Source: Alphaproteobacteria bacterium
GTDB taxonomy: Bacteria; Pseudomonadota; Alphaproteobacteria; Rhodobacterales; Rhodobacteraceae
Direction of reading: 5' to 3'
Assembly (NCBI GenBank): GCA_030424865.1
Contig: JAUHVR010000008.1
Location: 62,001 to 126,000, forward strand
DNA length: 64,000 nucleotides
The notes below the pieces were generated by a model that did no database searches, had not been told where the DNA came from, and was given only the letters and a program-made list of their open reading frames with translations. Both the position numbers and the translations under genes were made by a program. Shown piece after piece: positions 1-8,622 of the stretch (position 1 is the first letter of the stretch; each line of letters starts with the position of its first letter).

Positions 1-496
1 CCGTGCTCATGGTGCGCCAGATGATCTCGTTCAGGACCGCAAGGCTCAGGAAAAAGGCAGTCAAACGGCGCGTCAGCTTCATCCAGCCTTCGTCGGCAAG
101 CGGCATGAGATCTTCCATGACGAAGCGCAGATAGCTTTGCCCGCGCATGAGACCAAAGCCCAAAACCCCGCCAAAGAGCACGTAGATCATTGTCGGCTTC
201 ATCTTGAAGAACCGGTCATCGTTCAGCCAGACACTCAGTCCACCGAACACGACGATCAGAACAGCCGTGACCACCTGCATCCTGCTCAGGACACCTGTCA
301 GCCACCAAAGCACCGCCGTCGAGGCCAGGATCAGCGGGACAAAGCCCGCGGTCACGACGATGAACCCGTCATAATCGGTGCCACCAATGGTGAAGACCCG
401 ATCGCGCACCCACATGTAGGCGACAAAGAAGATAACGACCGGCCCAAGCTCGAGGGCAGATTTCAACATCGGGTTGATCTCGCGGGGTTCTGACAT
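1..496 (-). CDS. yciB: Septation protein A / YciB-IspZ family membrane protein (C-terminus beyond window edge)
   Basis: This is a polytopic inner-membrane protein of the YciB/IspZ (septation protein A) family, which is linked to cell-envelope integrity and division; no enzymatic reaction is established. The frame starts at the ATG at 494-496, preceded by a strong AGGAGG ribosome-binding site, and begins MSEPREINPMLKSALELGPV. About 165 residues are visible before the window ends, so the C-terminus is missing. They contain the family-typical ELGPVVIFF first helix, further hydrophobic helices (VVLTAGFVPLILA-like, VVTAVLIVVFGG) and a region with FKMKPTMIYVLFGG and LNEIIWR, all characteristic of YciB. 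It is followed on the same strand direction from the DMT transporter side, so it may be co-transcribed with ftsY and the permease. Identification is from remembered family sequence features. Confidence 0.88.
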   Translation of the reverse strand, partial: MSEPREINPMLKSALELGPVVIFFVAYMWVRDRVFTIGGTDYDGFIVVTAGFVPLILASTAVLWWLTGVLSRMQVVTAVLIVVFGGLSVWLNDDRFFKMKPTMIYVLFGGVLGFGLMRGQSYLRFVMEDLMPLADEGWMKLTRRLTAFFLSLAVLNEIIWRTMST

Positions 497-529
497 GTGG
501 CCTCCTGATTAGGCGTTCAGATAGGGGCT

Positions 530-1435
530 TTAGCCACCGAACTCAACGATCACCGCGCCGATTGCGATCAAAGTCATGAGAGCGATGCGACGAGGCCCCA
601 CGGTTTCCCGCAGGACAAGCCAGCCGATAAGGGCCGCAAAGACGGTCGAGGTCTCTCGCAGGACCGCCGCCTCGCCCACCTTGTCGAGCCGCGTGGCCAG
701 CATGATCGACCCAAAGCTGAGGAACGCGACCAGTCCTCCGATATAGCCGCGCAGCATCAGGGGGCCGGCTGCAGGACGGTCAGGCATGCGCAGCCAGCGG
801 GTCAGGGCCAGCGCGGGAAAGAAGAGCAACCCGTCGATCATGAAGAACCAGGCGAGGAAGGTGAAAGGATCGGCCGCCGCGCGGATGCCGTAGGCGTCAT
901 AGGTGGTGTAGAGCGCCACGAAGACACCTGTCAGCCCCGCGATCAGCAGCGCCGGGATCAGCGTTTCCCGCGCGGTTTCGAGGAAGATCATGTTGTAGAT
1001 CGCCAGCCCGAAGATCCCGGCCAGCAACACGCCGACACCCAGCCACTGGATACCGGTGAAGGTCTCGTTGAAGATCAGGTAGGCGCCGATGACCGCAAAA
1101 AGCGGCCCGGTGCCGCGCACCACCGGGTAGACCACGGTGTAGGCGCCCTTGGTGTAGGCCCAGGCCTGCAAGAGCTTGTAGACGGAGTGGATCACAAAGG
1201 CGCCGGCAAAGATGATCCACATATGCGGCCCGGGCCAGGGCACGACAAAAAGCGCAAAAGGCGCGGCCATGCTGCCGTAGCCGAAGTCGATGGCCCCGCG
1301 GCTGAGCCAGGGATCGTGACGACCCTTTTGCAGTGCGCCAAAGACGGCGTGCAGAATGGCGGCAAGGACGGCGAGCATCAGCGCAAGGGTGTGGCCCTGC
1401 GAGGTGCCCTCAAGACTGATGAGCCAGGCGCTCAA
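530..1435 (-). CDS. EamA/DMT-superfamily permease
   Basis: This is a drug/metabolite transporter superfamily (EamA) inner-membrane permease; the substrate cannot be predicted. The frame is open far upstream into ftsY, but that extension reads as arginine-rich noise, so I place the start at the TTG at 1433-1435. This gives 301 residues, the usual EamA length, beginning MSAWLISLEG. About ten hydrophobic helices are visible in two EamA halves. The first contains VVRGTGPLFAVIGAYLIFNE and the second ATRLDKVGEAAVLRETSTVF with LRETVGPRR, the usual signature just before the last helix. It lies downstream of ftsY, separated by a hairpin and a recurring intergenic element (1448-1497). The start codon is the least certain point. 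Confidence 0.85.
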   Translation of the reverse strand: MSAWLISLEGTSQGHTLALMLAVLAAILHAVFGALQKGRHDPWLSRGAIDFGYGSMAAPFALFVVPWPGPHMWIIFAGAFVIHSVYKLLQAWAYTKGAYTVVYPVVRGTGPLFAVIGAYLIFNETFTGIQWLGVGVLLAGIFGLAIYNMIFLETARETLIPALLIAGLTGVFVALYTTYDAYGIRAAADPFTFLAWFFMIDGLLFFPALALTRWLRMPDRPAAGPLMLRGYIGGLVAFLSFGSIMLATRLDKVGEAAVLRETSTVFAALIGWLVLRETVGPRRIALMTLIAIGAVIVEFGG

Positions 1436-1447
1436 TTTCAGCCCGCC

Positions 1448-1497
1448 GGGGGCTGACTGCCCCCGGACCCCCGTGAGTATTTCGGGAAAGATGAAAG
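1448..1497. repeat. Recurring intergenic element, copy 1 (GGGGGC/GCCCCC hairpin plus GAGTATTT..AAAGATGAA tail)
   Basis: A perfect 6-bp stem (GGGGGC 1448-1453, GCCCCC 1459-1464, loop TGACT) is followed by GAGTATTTCGGGAAAGATGAAAG (about 1475-1497). The same architecture recurs at 7756-7820 and 22704-22811. It sits directly after the ftsY stop and before the downstream permease, so it may end or attenuate the ftsY transcript. No T-run follows on the minus strand, so classical intrinsic termination is uncertain. Confidence 0.6.
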
Positions 1498-1502
1498 GCG
1501 GG

Positions 1503-2555
1503 TCATTCCTCGGACAGACCGGTGAGCGCCGCGGCGAATTCCTCGGGGTCGAAGGGGGCAAGATCGTCAATCTGTTCGCCAACGCCGATGGCATGGATCG
1601 GCAGGCCGAACTTGTCGGCCAGCGCCACCAGCACGCCGCCACGGGCGGTGCCGTCGAGTTTGGTCATCACGAGGCCCGAGACATCGGCCATCTTCTGGAA
1701 GGTCTCGACCTGGCTGAGCGCGTTCTGGCCGGTTGTGGCGTCGAGCACCAGCAGCGTGTTGTGCGGGGCCTCGGGGTCTTTCTTGCGGATCACGCGGACG
1801 ATCTTGGCCAGTTCCTCCATCAGGTCGCCGCGGTTCTGCAGGCGACCGGCGGTGTCGATCATCAAGAGGTCGGCGCCGTCGGCCTCGGCCCGGGTCATGG
1901 CGTCAAAGGCCAGGCTGGCGGGGTCAGAGCCTTCGGGGGCGGTCAGCACGGGCACGCCGGCGCGGTCCCCCCAGACCTGAAGCTGTTCCACGGCAGCGGC
2001 GCGGAAGGTGTCGCCGGCGGCGATGACCACGGATTTTCCGGCGGCGCGGAATTGCGAGGCAAGCTTGCCGATGGTCGTGGTCTTTCCTGAACCGTTCACG
2101 CCGACCACAAGCACCACCTGAGGGGTTTTGGGATAAAGCGGCAGGGGGCGGGCGACGGGCTCCATGATGCGGGCGATCTCGGCGGCCAGCAGTTCCTTGA
2201 TCTCGCGCACCGAGAGGCGGCGGCCATAACGGCCCTCGGCCATGTTGGCGGTCACGCGCAGGGCGGTGTCGACACCCATGTCGGCGGTGATCAGCAGCTC
2301 TTCGAGCTGTTCGAGCATCTCGTCGTCCAGGACCCGGCGCGCCACCGGGCCGCTGTCGCCGCGTCCGACAAGGCGGGCCAGAATGCCCTTTTGTTCAGGC
2401 GCGGCTGGTTCAGCGGGCTTTGGCGCCGGAGACGGCGGCGGCGTTTCGTCGATCTCCGAGGTCACCTCTCCTTCGTCGACGATGGCATCAAGGCCTTCTT
2501 CGAGGCGGGACGAGGATTTGAACAGCCGGTCGCGGAGCTTGCCGAAGAGGGACAT
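1503..2555 (-). CDS. ftsY: Signal recognition particle receptor FtsY (SRP GTPase)
   Basis: FtsY is the membrane-associated SRP receptor; it pairs its GTPase with that of Ffh to deliver ribosome-nascent-chain complexes to SecYEG. The 350 residues show an acidic/proline-rich N-terminal A region (about 1-65), a helical N domain (about 70-135) and the G domain. G-domain motifs visible are GVNGSGKT at 152-159 (P loop), DTFRAAAVEQL near 182, DTAGR at 234-238 and TKLDGTARGG at 298-307, all hallmarks of SRP GTPases. The ATG start gives MSLFGKLRDRLFK, a typical amphipathic membrane-targeting start. The length is shorter than E. coli FtsY because of the reduced A region, as is normal in alphaproteobacteria. 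The next gene downstream is a permease. Confidence 0.97.
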   Translation of the reverse strand: MSLFGKLRDRLFKSSSRLEEGLDAIVDEGEVTSEIDETPPPSPAPKPAEPAAPEQKGILARLVGRGDSGPVARRVLDDEMLEQLEELLITADMGVDTALRVTANMAEGRYGRRLSVREIKELLAAEIARIMEPVARPLPLYPKTPQVVLVVGVNGSGKTTTIGKLASQFRAAGKSVVIAAGDTFRAAAVEQLQVWGDRAGVPVLTAPEGSDPASLAFDAMTRAEADGADLLMIDTAGRLQNRGDLMEELAKIVRVIRKKDPEAPHNTLLVLDATTGQNALSQVETFQKMADVSGLVMTKLDGTARGGVLVALADKFGLPIHAIGVGEQIDDLAPFDPEEFAAALTGLSEE

Positions 2556-2706
2556 GGAGGGTGGCCTTTGATCTACAATGCCTCTCAGTTAATACGCTGC
2601 GGGCCGAGAGGGAAGACTTCGCGACGATCCACCCCGAAATCCCCCCGCTTTGGCCCTGTCGCGGTCGCATTGTCGGGATAGGCGGGACGCGTTGCATAGG
2701 GGAAAG

Positions 2707-3762
2707 ATGGCGAACCGAATGTTGCGCTTTACCGCCACGACATTGCTGATGGTCGTCCTGTTGGGGCTTGGTTTCGGGCTAGGCGGTTTGTGGCCGCTGG
2801 TGGCGCTGCTTTACATCACGGTATTCACCTTCTTCATGGACAAGCTTGTTGCCTTGACCGCGCCAGACAGGCCGGACAGTGAATTTCCGGCAGGAACCGG
2901 CCTGTCAGCAACTCTGGGGATAGCTCATTTTGTAGTTCTTTTCTGGGGAGTTGTCGTGCTGTCCTCAGGTAAGCACCTTGGGGCCGCGGACAAGGTGTTT
3001 CTCTTTGTCGCGCTCTCCCTTTTTCTTGGACAAGTCAGCAATTCGAACGCTCATGAGTTGATCCACCGGCCCGCGCGGCCATTGCGCCTGTTGGGCACCG
3101 CGATCTACAGTTCGATGCTCTTTGGCCATCACGTGTCGGCCCACACCCGCGTGCACCATGTGCACGCCGCAACTGACCTGGACCCGAACTCGGCGCGGCT
3201 GGGCGAAGGGTTTTACCGCTTTGCCCTGCGCGCCTGGATTGGCTCGTTTAGATCGGGTTGGCAGGCCGAAACCAGGCTGAGGCAACGGGCCGCAGGTCGT
3301 CAGAGCGTCCATCCGTACTGGACCTATGCCGCGGGAGCGGCAATGACGCTTCTGACCGCAGCCATGATCGGAGGCGCTGCCGGAGTGGCGGTGCTGATGG
3401 GACTGGCTCTTTATGCGCAACTGCAATTGCTGCTGTCGGACTATGTTCAGCATTACGGGCTGCGTCGGGAAAAACTGAGCAATGGCAAGTGGGAGGCGGT
3501 CGGACCTCAGCATTCCTGGAACGCGCCGAACTGGTTTTCCGGGGCGCTGATGCTGAACGCGCCGCGCCATTCCGACCACCATGCCCACCCGTCGCGCGCC
3601 TATCCCGGCCTGCAGTTGGACCGCGAGGCGATGCCGATGCTGCCCTACAGCCTGCCGGTCATGGCCGTGCTGGCGCTGCTACCGCCGGTCTGGCGTCGGG
3701 TGATGACCCCGCGTGCGAAAGCTTGGAAAACCGGCAAAGACCAGCTAATGCCGCAAGCGTGA
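2707..3762 (+). CDS. AlkB-like membrane di-iron hydroxylase (alkane 1-monooxygenase / fatty acid desaturase superfamily)
   Basis: This is a 351-residue integral membrane non-haem di-iron protein. The histidine clusters are those of AlkB-type alkane 1-monooxygenases: NAHELIH (HELxH box), HTRVHHVHAATDLDP (HxxHH box followed by the DP found in AlkB), QHYGLRR (the HYG motif) and PRHSDHHAHP (the third histidine box). About five hydrophobic helices lie between them. The start is ATG 2707 preceded by GGGGAAAG; an ATG 57 nt upstream lacks a ribosome-binding site. The gene is transcribed divergently from ftsY. No rubredoxin gene, the usual AlkB electron donor, lies beside it; the only nearby iron-sulfur carrier is the 2Fe-2S ferredoxin at 8623-8946. 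The exact substrate (alkane, fatty acid or other lipid) is inference. Confidence 0.8.
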   Translation: MANRMLRFTATTLLMVVLLGLGFGLGGLWPLVALLYITVFTFFMDKLVALTAPDRPDSEFPAGTGLSATLGIAHFVVLFWGVVVLSSGKHLGAADKVFLFVALSLFLGQVSNSNAHELIHRPARPLRLLGTAIYSSMLFGHHVSAHTRVHHVHAATDLDPNSARLGEGFYRFALRAWIGSFRSGWQAETRLRQRAAGRQSVHPYWTYAAGAAMTLLTAAMIGGAAGVAVLMGLALYAQLQLLLSDYVQHYGLRREKLSNGKWEAVGPQHSWNAPNWFSGALMLNAPRHSDHHAHPSRAYPGLQLDREAMPMLPYSLPVMAVLALLPPVWRRVMTPRAKAWKTGKDQLMPQA

Positions 3763-3809
3763 AGGCCCCGCGCCTGTCGCCCTTTTGGAAAATCTGACAA
3801 AATACGCTT

Positions 3810-4208
3810 ATGAAACGTTCATTTCTGATCATGGCGGCCCTTGTGTCGGCCACCGCTTCCTTCGCCGAGGGCGGCATGACAGCCGCCGAGTTCGAGGCCT
3901 ATGTCACCGGCAAGACGCTCTACTTCGGTGAGAGCGGACGTGACTATGGAATCGAAGAATACCTCGAAAACCGCCGTGTTCGTTGGTCTTTTCTGGATGG
4001 CAACTGCAAAGACGGGTTCTGGTACGAAGAGGGCGGTTTGATCTGTTTTGTCTACGAAGATCGTCCTGATCCGCAATGTTGGACTTTTATCAAGGACACC
4101 AATGGCTTGCGCGCCATCTTCGATGGTGATCCACAACAGACGACATTATACGAGGCCCGTCAGAATGATGAGCCAATGCTGTGTTATGGACCCGAAGTGG
4201 GCGTTTAG
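3810..4208 (+). CDS. Small secreted protein of unknown function
   Basis: This 132-residue protein has a clear Sec signal peptide (MKRSFLIMAALVSATASFA, cleavage after the AXA-like FAE region near residue 19). The mature part starts GGMTAAEFEAYVTGKTLYF. Similar openings, with an aromatic glycine-rich strand after TGKT, occur in several small periplasmic proteins of Rhodobacterales; I do not know a function. There are four cysteines in the mature part (in DGNCKDG, GLICFVY, DPQCWTF and PMLCYGP), which could form two periplasmic disulfides. It stands alone, 47 nt after the AlkB-like gene and convergent with xseA. Confidence 0.7.
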   Translation: MKRSFLIMAALVSATASFAEGGMTAAEFEAYVTGKTLYFGESGRDYGIEEYLENRRVRWSFLDGNCKDGFWYEEGGLICFVYEDRPDPQCWTFIKDTNGLRAIFDGDPQQTTLYEARQNDEPMLCYGPEVGV

Positions 4209-4238
4209 ACCCACATGAGTCCAAACAATCCGGGCGCC

Positions 4239-4310
4239 TTATCCACAGAACTTGGGAAATTCCTTTCAGAAAAGCGATCCTTGCGCCGGTTTATCCACAG
4301 CTGTGGATTT
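4239..4310. promoter_or_regulatory. Cluster of DnaA-box-like 9-mers, including a 16-bp palindrome
   Basis: Two perfect TTATCCACA 9-mers (the DnaA-box consensus) lie at 4239-4247 and 4291-4299. The second is the left half of a perfect palindrome, ATCCACAGCTGTGGAT (4293-4308), whose right half gives an inverted near-consensus box at 4302-4310. The first lies between the upstream gene's stop (4208) and the end of xseA (4266); the others are inside the last codons of xseA. Binding by DnaA is inference from motif identity. Confidence 0.5.
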
Positions 4311-5810
4311 CCGCTTCGGCGCACCGCCGATCTTGTGCCGTCCGTCCTTGAATTCGATCTCCAAAGCGCCCGCCTGTTCGGCTTGGGTTCTCGACGTCAC
4401 GACTTCGGTGCCGCTGCGCACCACGGTGAAACCGCGCTCCAGCGTGGCGACATAGCCCAGGGACAGCCGAAGACGCTCGAGCGCGGCCAGGCGATCCGCC
4501 CACGAGGCAACCTGATGTGAGGCGCTGTCGGCGAAACGTCGGGACAGATCGTTCAGGCGTTCCTCGGCCCTTTCGCGTTTTTGCTCAACCAGTTGCGCCG
4601 TAATCCTCGGGCTGGTTCTGAGCAATTGTTCCCGCTTGCTGCGCACCGCAAGGCCCAACCCCGGCGCCAGACGGGCAGACAGGGCATCAAGCCGCACCTG
4701 CCGTGCCGAGGCGACCGAGCGCAGAAGATGTGGGCGCAACCGCCCCGCGGTTTCGGAAAAGCCAACCCGCCGCCGCTGCACGCCGCGCATCAGCGCGTTG
4801 GACAGGCGATCCGACATCAGATCCAGTTTCTGGCGCGGCCCTTCCAACACGGTCTCGGGCCGGTTCAGCCCGCGCGAGAGGTCCCGCAGCCTTTGCCCGC
4901 GCTGGTCCAGCGCCTGCGCCATGCCGCGTGTCAGGCGAGCGTCCTGATCCTTGACCCAAGCCATCAGTTCGGCCCGCACGGGCACTGCCATCTCGGCCGC
5001 AGCGGTCGGGGTCGGCGCGCGCTGGTCGGAAACGAAATCGACCAGCGTGGTGTCTGTCTCGTGCCCGACGGCCGAGATCACCGGGATGTCCGAGGCTGCA
5101 ACAGCGCGGGCAACCGCCTCTTCGTTGAAGCCCCAAAGGTCCTCGATCGAGCCTCCGCCCCGCGCCACGATCAGCAGATCGGGGCGTGGCAGCGCACCGC
5201 CCGGCGTCAGGGCATTGAACCCGGCGATAGCCCGGGCCACCTCGGGCGCGCAGGCGGCGCCCTGAACGGCCACCGGCCAGATCAGCACCTTGCGCGGAAA
5301 GCGGTCGCGCAACCGGTGCAGGATGTCCCGGATCACCGCCCCCTGCAGCGAGGTCACCACGCCGATGATCCCCGGCAGATAGGGCAGCGGCTTTTTCCGT
5401 TCCGGCGCAAACAGCCCCTCGGCCGCCAGCATCTTTTTGCGTTTCTCCAACAGCGCCATCAGCGCGCCTTCGCCCGCGACGGCCACGTGTTGCACGTTCA
5501 GCGCAAAACGCGACTGGAACCCGCTGGCGGTCATGCGCCCTTCGGCCACGATCTCCATGCCCTCTTCGGGCATGACGCCGATGCCGGGCACCTGCCCTTT
5601 CCAGGTCATGCAGGACAGCACGTTGCGATCATCCTTGAGGTCGAAATACAGATGCCCCGAGCGCGCCAGCGTCACCCGGCCCACCTCGCCGCGCACACGG
5701 ACCCAGCCCAGTTCCGCCTCGATCAGGCGTTTCACCTTGCCGGCGATTTCGGCCACCGTGAATTCGGGCGTATTGCTCCCGGGGATCGGGTCGTCCAGCA
5801 GATCTGACAT
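4266..5810 (-). CDS. xseA: Exodeoxyribonuclease VII large subunit
   Basis: XseA is the catalytic large subunit of exonuclease VII, which degrades single-stranded DNA processively from both ends together with several XseB small subunits. The 514-residue product has the N-terminal OB-fold (about 15-110, with EVGRVTLARSGHLYFDLKD and GRMTASGFQSRFALNVQHV). The catalytic core has PLPYLPGIIGVVTSLQGAVIRDI, RGGGSIEDLWGFNEE, SAVGHETDTTLVDFVSDQRAPTPTAAAE, and a long coiled-coil C-terminal half. The end (LERGFTVVRSGTEVVTS, KDGRHKIGG) is typical. It is transcribed divergently from purD, 77 nt away. No xseB is present in the window; the two genes are often unlinked in alphaproteobacteria. Confidence 0.96.
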   Translation of the reverse strand: MSDLLDDPIPGSNTPEFTVAEIAGKVKRLIEAELGWVRVRGEVGRVTLARSGHLYFDLKDDRNVLSCMTWKGQVPGIGVMPEEGMEIVAEGRMTASGFQSRFALNVQHVAVAGEGALMALLEKRKKMLAAEGLFAPERKKPLPYLPGIIGVVTSLQGAVIRDILHRLRDRFPRKVLIWPVAVQGAACAPEVARAIAGFNALTPGGALPRPDLLIVARGGGSIEDLWGFNEEAVARAVAASDIPVISAVGHETDTTLVDFVSDQRAPTPTAAAEMAVPVRAELMAWVKDQDARLTRGMAQALDQRGQRLRDLSRGLNRPETVLEGPRQKLDLMSDRLSNALMRGVQRRRVGFSETAGRLRPHLLRSVASARQVRLDALSARLAPGLGLAVRSKREQLLRTSPRITAQLVEQKRERAEERLNDLSRRFADSASHQVASWADRLAALERLRLSLGYVATLERGFTVVRSGTEVVTSRTQAEQAGALEIEFKDGRHKIGGAPKRKSTAVDKPAQGSLF

Positions 5811-5887
5811 GGGGTGCGCCTCGCTTGCTCTTGCCTTCGCCCGAGCTTAGAACGCGCGGGAACGAAGGAAAAGCAGGAGACGCGCCC

Positions 5888-7150
5888 ATGAACATTCTCA
5901 TCCTCGGCGGCGGCGGGCGCGAACATGCCCTGGCCTGGGCGGTGATGCAGAACCCCAAATGCGACAAGCTGATCGTCGCGCCGGGCAATGCGGGCATCGC
6001 GGCCATCGCCACCTGCGCCGCGCTGGATATCGAGGATGGCGGGGCCGTTGCCCAATTTGCCGAGGCCGAAGCCATCGACATGGTCATCGTCGGCCCCGAA
6101 GCGCCCTTGGCGGCAGGTGTCGCCGACCGCCTGCGGGATGCGGGGCTGTTGGTGTTCGGACCTTCCAAGTCGGCTGCGCGGCTGGAGGCGTCAAAAAGCT
6201 TTACCAAAGAGATTTGCTACGCCGCCAAGGCCCCCACGGCAGGCTACGCGCATTTCACCGATCTTGAGGCCGCCAAGACCTATGTCCGCGCTCAGGGCGC
6301 GCCGATCGTGGTCAAGGCCGACGGTCTGGCTGCAGGCAAGGGTGTCATCATCGCCGAAACCGTGGCGCAGGCCGAAGCCGCGCTGGACGACATGTTCGGC
6401 GGCGAGTTCGGCGCGGCGGGGGCCGAGGTGGTGATCGAAGAGTTCATGACGGGCGAAGAGGCCTCGTTCTTTGTGCTGGTCGATGGCGAAGCGGTGCTGC
6501 CGATTGGCACCGCGCAGGATCACAAGCGGATCGGCGAAGGCGATACCGGCCCCAACACTGGCGGCATGGGTGCCTATAGCCCGGCGCCGGTGATGACCGA
6601 TGCGGTGACGCAAAAGGCGCTGGATGAGATCGTGCGCCCGACCATGGCTGAGATGGCCAGGCGCGGAATGCCCTATCAGGGCGTGCTCTACGTCGGTCTG
6701 ATGATCGAAAACGGCCAGCCGCGACTGGTGGAATACAATGTCCGCTTCGGTGATCCCGAATGCCAGGTGCTGATGATGCGGCTGGGGGCGCAGGCTTTTG
6801 ATTTGATGCACGCCTGCGCGGACGGGCGGCTGGAGGAAGCTCAGGTGAACTGGGCCGACGACCACGCGATGACCGTGGTTCTGGCGGCCTCGGGCTATCC
6901 CGGCGCCTATCAGAAGGGCACCGAGATCAAGGGGCTCGAGGCGCTGGCCGCAGATGCCTCGAACATGGTCTTTCACGCGGGCACCAAGGCCGAGGGCGGC
7001 AAGGTGCTGGCCAACGGCGGACGTGTTCTGAATGCGACGGCACGTGGCGCCACCCTGCAAGAGGCGCGTGACCGGGCCTATGCGCTGGTGGATGGTGTCG
7101 ACTGGACGGATGGCGTGCATCGCCGCGACATCGGCTGGCGGGCCCTGTAA
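5888..7150 (+). CDS. purD: Phosphoribosylamine-glycine ligase (GARS)
   Basis: PurD joins glycine to 5-phosphoribosylamine with ATP, giving glycinamide ribonucleotide in de novo purine synthesis. The start at ATG 5888 gives MNILILGGGGREHALAWAV, the expected N-terminal nucleotide-fold motif, and 420 residues, the normal length. Visible ATP-grasp motifs include APIVVKADGLAAGKGVI, EEFMTGEEASFFVLVDG, AQDHKRIGEGDTGPNTGGMG and VEYNVRFGDPECQ, with the C-terminal ATVVLAASGYPG-type domain. The frame is open 63 nt further upstream but the upstream ATG gives a non-family N-terminus. The next gene starts only 2 nt after the stop and is probably co-transcribed. Confidence 0.97.
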   Translation: MNILILGGGGREHALAWAVMQNPKCDKLIVAPGNAGIAAIATCAALDIEDGGAVAQFAEAEAIDMVIVGPEAPLAAGVADRLRDAGLLVFGPSKSAARLEASKSFTKEICYAAKAPTAGYAHFTDLEAAKTYVRAQGAPIVVKADGLAAGKGVIIAETVAQAEAALDDMFGGEFGAAGAEVVIEEFMTGEEASFFVLVDGEAVLPIGTAQDHKRIGEGDTGPNTGGMGAYSPAPVMTDAVTQKALDEIVRPTMAEMARRGMPYQGVLYVGLMIENGQPRLVEYNVRFGDPECQVLMMRLGAQAFDLMHACADGRLEEAQVNWADDHAMTVVLAASGYPGAYQKGTEIKGLEALAADASNMVFHAGTKAEGGKVLANGGRVLNATARGATLQEARDRAYALVDGVDWTDGVHRRDIGWRAL

Positions 7151-7152
7151 CC

Positions 7153-7776
7153 GTGGAGGCGCAGCGCTTCACCTACAAGCCGGCGCTGTTGAAGCCCGCC
7201 CAGACATGGGAGCTTGAGGGCCCGATCCTGCGTGGCCCGGGCCAGGTGGTGGATCTGCGCGACGTCAGCGATGCCGGGATGTCCGAACATGTGATCAAGC
7301 GCACCCGCATGCGGCGGCTTGAACTGGTGACATCCAAGGGCAAGCTGCACCTGGGCCTGAACCAGGACGAGCATCTGCCGGCCTGGGACCAGGATAGGGC
7401 CGCGCACCGCGCGCTGTGCAGCGCCATTGCGGAACGATTGGCCGAAGTGCACCCGGACATGGCCGTTGCAATGGGCACAACTGGCGGGGCACGGTGGGGC
7501 ATGTTCGTGGTCGGGGCGCTGTCGCTGCTGGTAGGTCTCGGGATCGGGATCGCGGCAATGATCACGGGGGTCTCTGGCGACCGCATGGCGGCCGCGGCCG
7601 TGCCGATGCTTGGATTGATCCTGCTGGGATTTGTCGTGGTGCGCTCTCACGCGCCGTGGAAGCCGGTGCCGAAAGTGCCGGTGGCGCTGGTCCCGGCCAT
7701 CCTGGAGGCGCTGGACGGGGTTGGATCGGATCGCGCAGACGATCCGACGGAAGACGGGGGCGCTGCCCCCTCTTGA
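7153..7776 (+). CDS. Hypothetical membrane protein downstream of purD
   Basis: This 207-residue protein starts with GTG 2 nt after the purD stop, implying translational coupling. Residues 1-110 are soluble and charged. They contain a beta-rich PH-like region (LEGPILRGPGQVVDLRDVSDAGM, RRLELVTSKGKLHLGLN). Two hydrophobic helices follow (about 116-141 and 148-164: MFVVGALSLLVGLGIGIAAM, AAVPMLGLILLGFVVV), then a short C-terminal segment with APWKPVPKVPVALVPAILEAL. I do not recognise a named family. The stop codon lies inside a hairpin of the recurring intergenic element. Confidence 0.72.
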   Translation: MEAQRFTYKPALLKPAQTWELEGPILRGPGQVVDLRDVSDAGMSEHVIKRTRMRRLELVTSKGKLHLGLNQDEHLPAWDQDRAAHRALCSAIAERLAEVHPDMAVAMGTTGGARWGMFVVGALSLLVGLGIGIAAMITGVSGDRMAAAAVPMLGLILLGFVVVRSHAPWKPVPKVPVALVPAILEALDGVGSDRADDPTEDGGAAPS

Positions 7777-7820
7777 GCCCTTGGCTCAATTCACCCCCGG
7801 AGTATTTGGAGAAAGATGAA
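7756..7820. repeat. Recurring intergenic element, copy 2 (two hairpins plus GAGTATTT..AAAGATGAA tail), probable terminator
   Basis: GGGGGC-GCT-GCCCCC (7756-7770) is followed by a second perfect stem TTGAGCC-CTT-GGCTCAA (7773-7789) and the tail CACCCCCGGAGTATTTGG with AGAAAGATGAA to 7820. The hairpins overlap the stop of the upstream gene and fill the gap between two convergent genes, which suits a bidirectional transcript end. It matches copies 1 and 3 in order of parts. Confidence 0.65.
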
Positions 7821-7822
7821 GG

Positions 7823-8622
7823 TCAGGGGCAGGTTGCCATGGCCCGCTCCGAGGCCTGGGCGCTCCACGATCCCAGCCGTCTTGCCCGCAAGGCCCCGTC
7901 GCGCATCGAGACAGCCAGCAGGCTGGACCAGCCCCCATCGGCGAGGATCACCTCGGGCCGGTCACCGCAGGTGCGAATACCGCCGATGATGTACGGCCAG
8001 CCGATCCGGTGGTTCGAAACGCCGGCCAGCGTTGCCACTTCGGTCAGTTGGTCGTCCTTGAACCGCCAGACCCGCAGGGTCTTGGCCAGGTGCGGCCGGT
8101 CGACATAGGCCAGTTCCATATAGCCATCGCCGTCCAGATCCGCGGCACCCGCCGGCGCGAGCCAGCGGAAGGACCGGCCGATGAAAGGCGTTGCGGCAAC
8201 CAGAGCAATTTCACCGTCATCGGTCAGTCGAAAGATCGCCAGACGCGCGCCTTGCGAAAACGATGCTTGCACGGTGACGATCTCGTCCAGACCGTCGCCG
8301 TCCAGGTCGATCAGGCGGGGTGCAAGGTCTTCGAAAATCCGACGCGGCTTGATGAAAATCGGAGCGCGTTCCGCCGCAGGGCCGCTGACGGCCCGGACCG
8401 TCAGCGTTTCCCACTCGGGCGTGTCGCCCAGAACGCCGTGGCCATAGGGCGCGGTGCCGGTGACGTTGCGATAGCAGACCTCGGCCAGCCGCCCGTCCGT
8501 CCCCTGGACACAGCTGGTGCCCTCGGCGCTGGCGGCGCCCGCCACAAGCGCACCCGCCAGCCACGCGCCGCGCGCAAGACCGCGCCAGAGGCGCAAGAGC
8601 AGACGCGGCGCCCCGGCGGACA

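Noticed and set aside
4239-4310. DnaA-box cluster as a replication origin
   Set aside because: Only three boxes, no AT-rich unwinding region and no origin-linked genes (dnaA, hemE, parAB) nearby.
4581-5807. A 408-codon plus-strand frame antisense to xseA
   Set aside because: Arginine/proline-rich without motifs; xseA on the minus strand is unambiguous.
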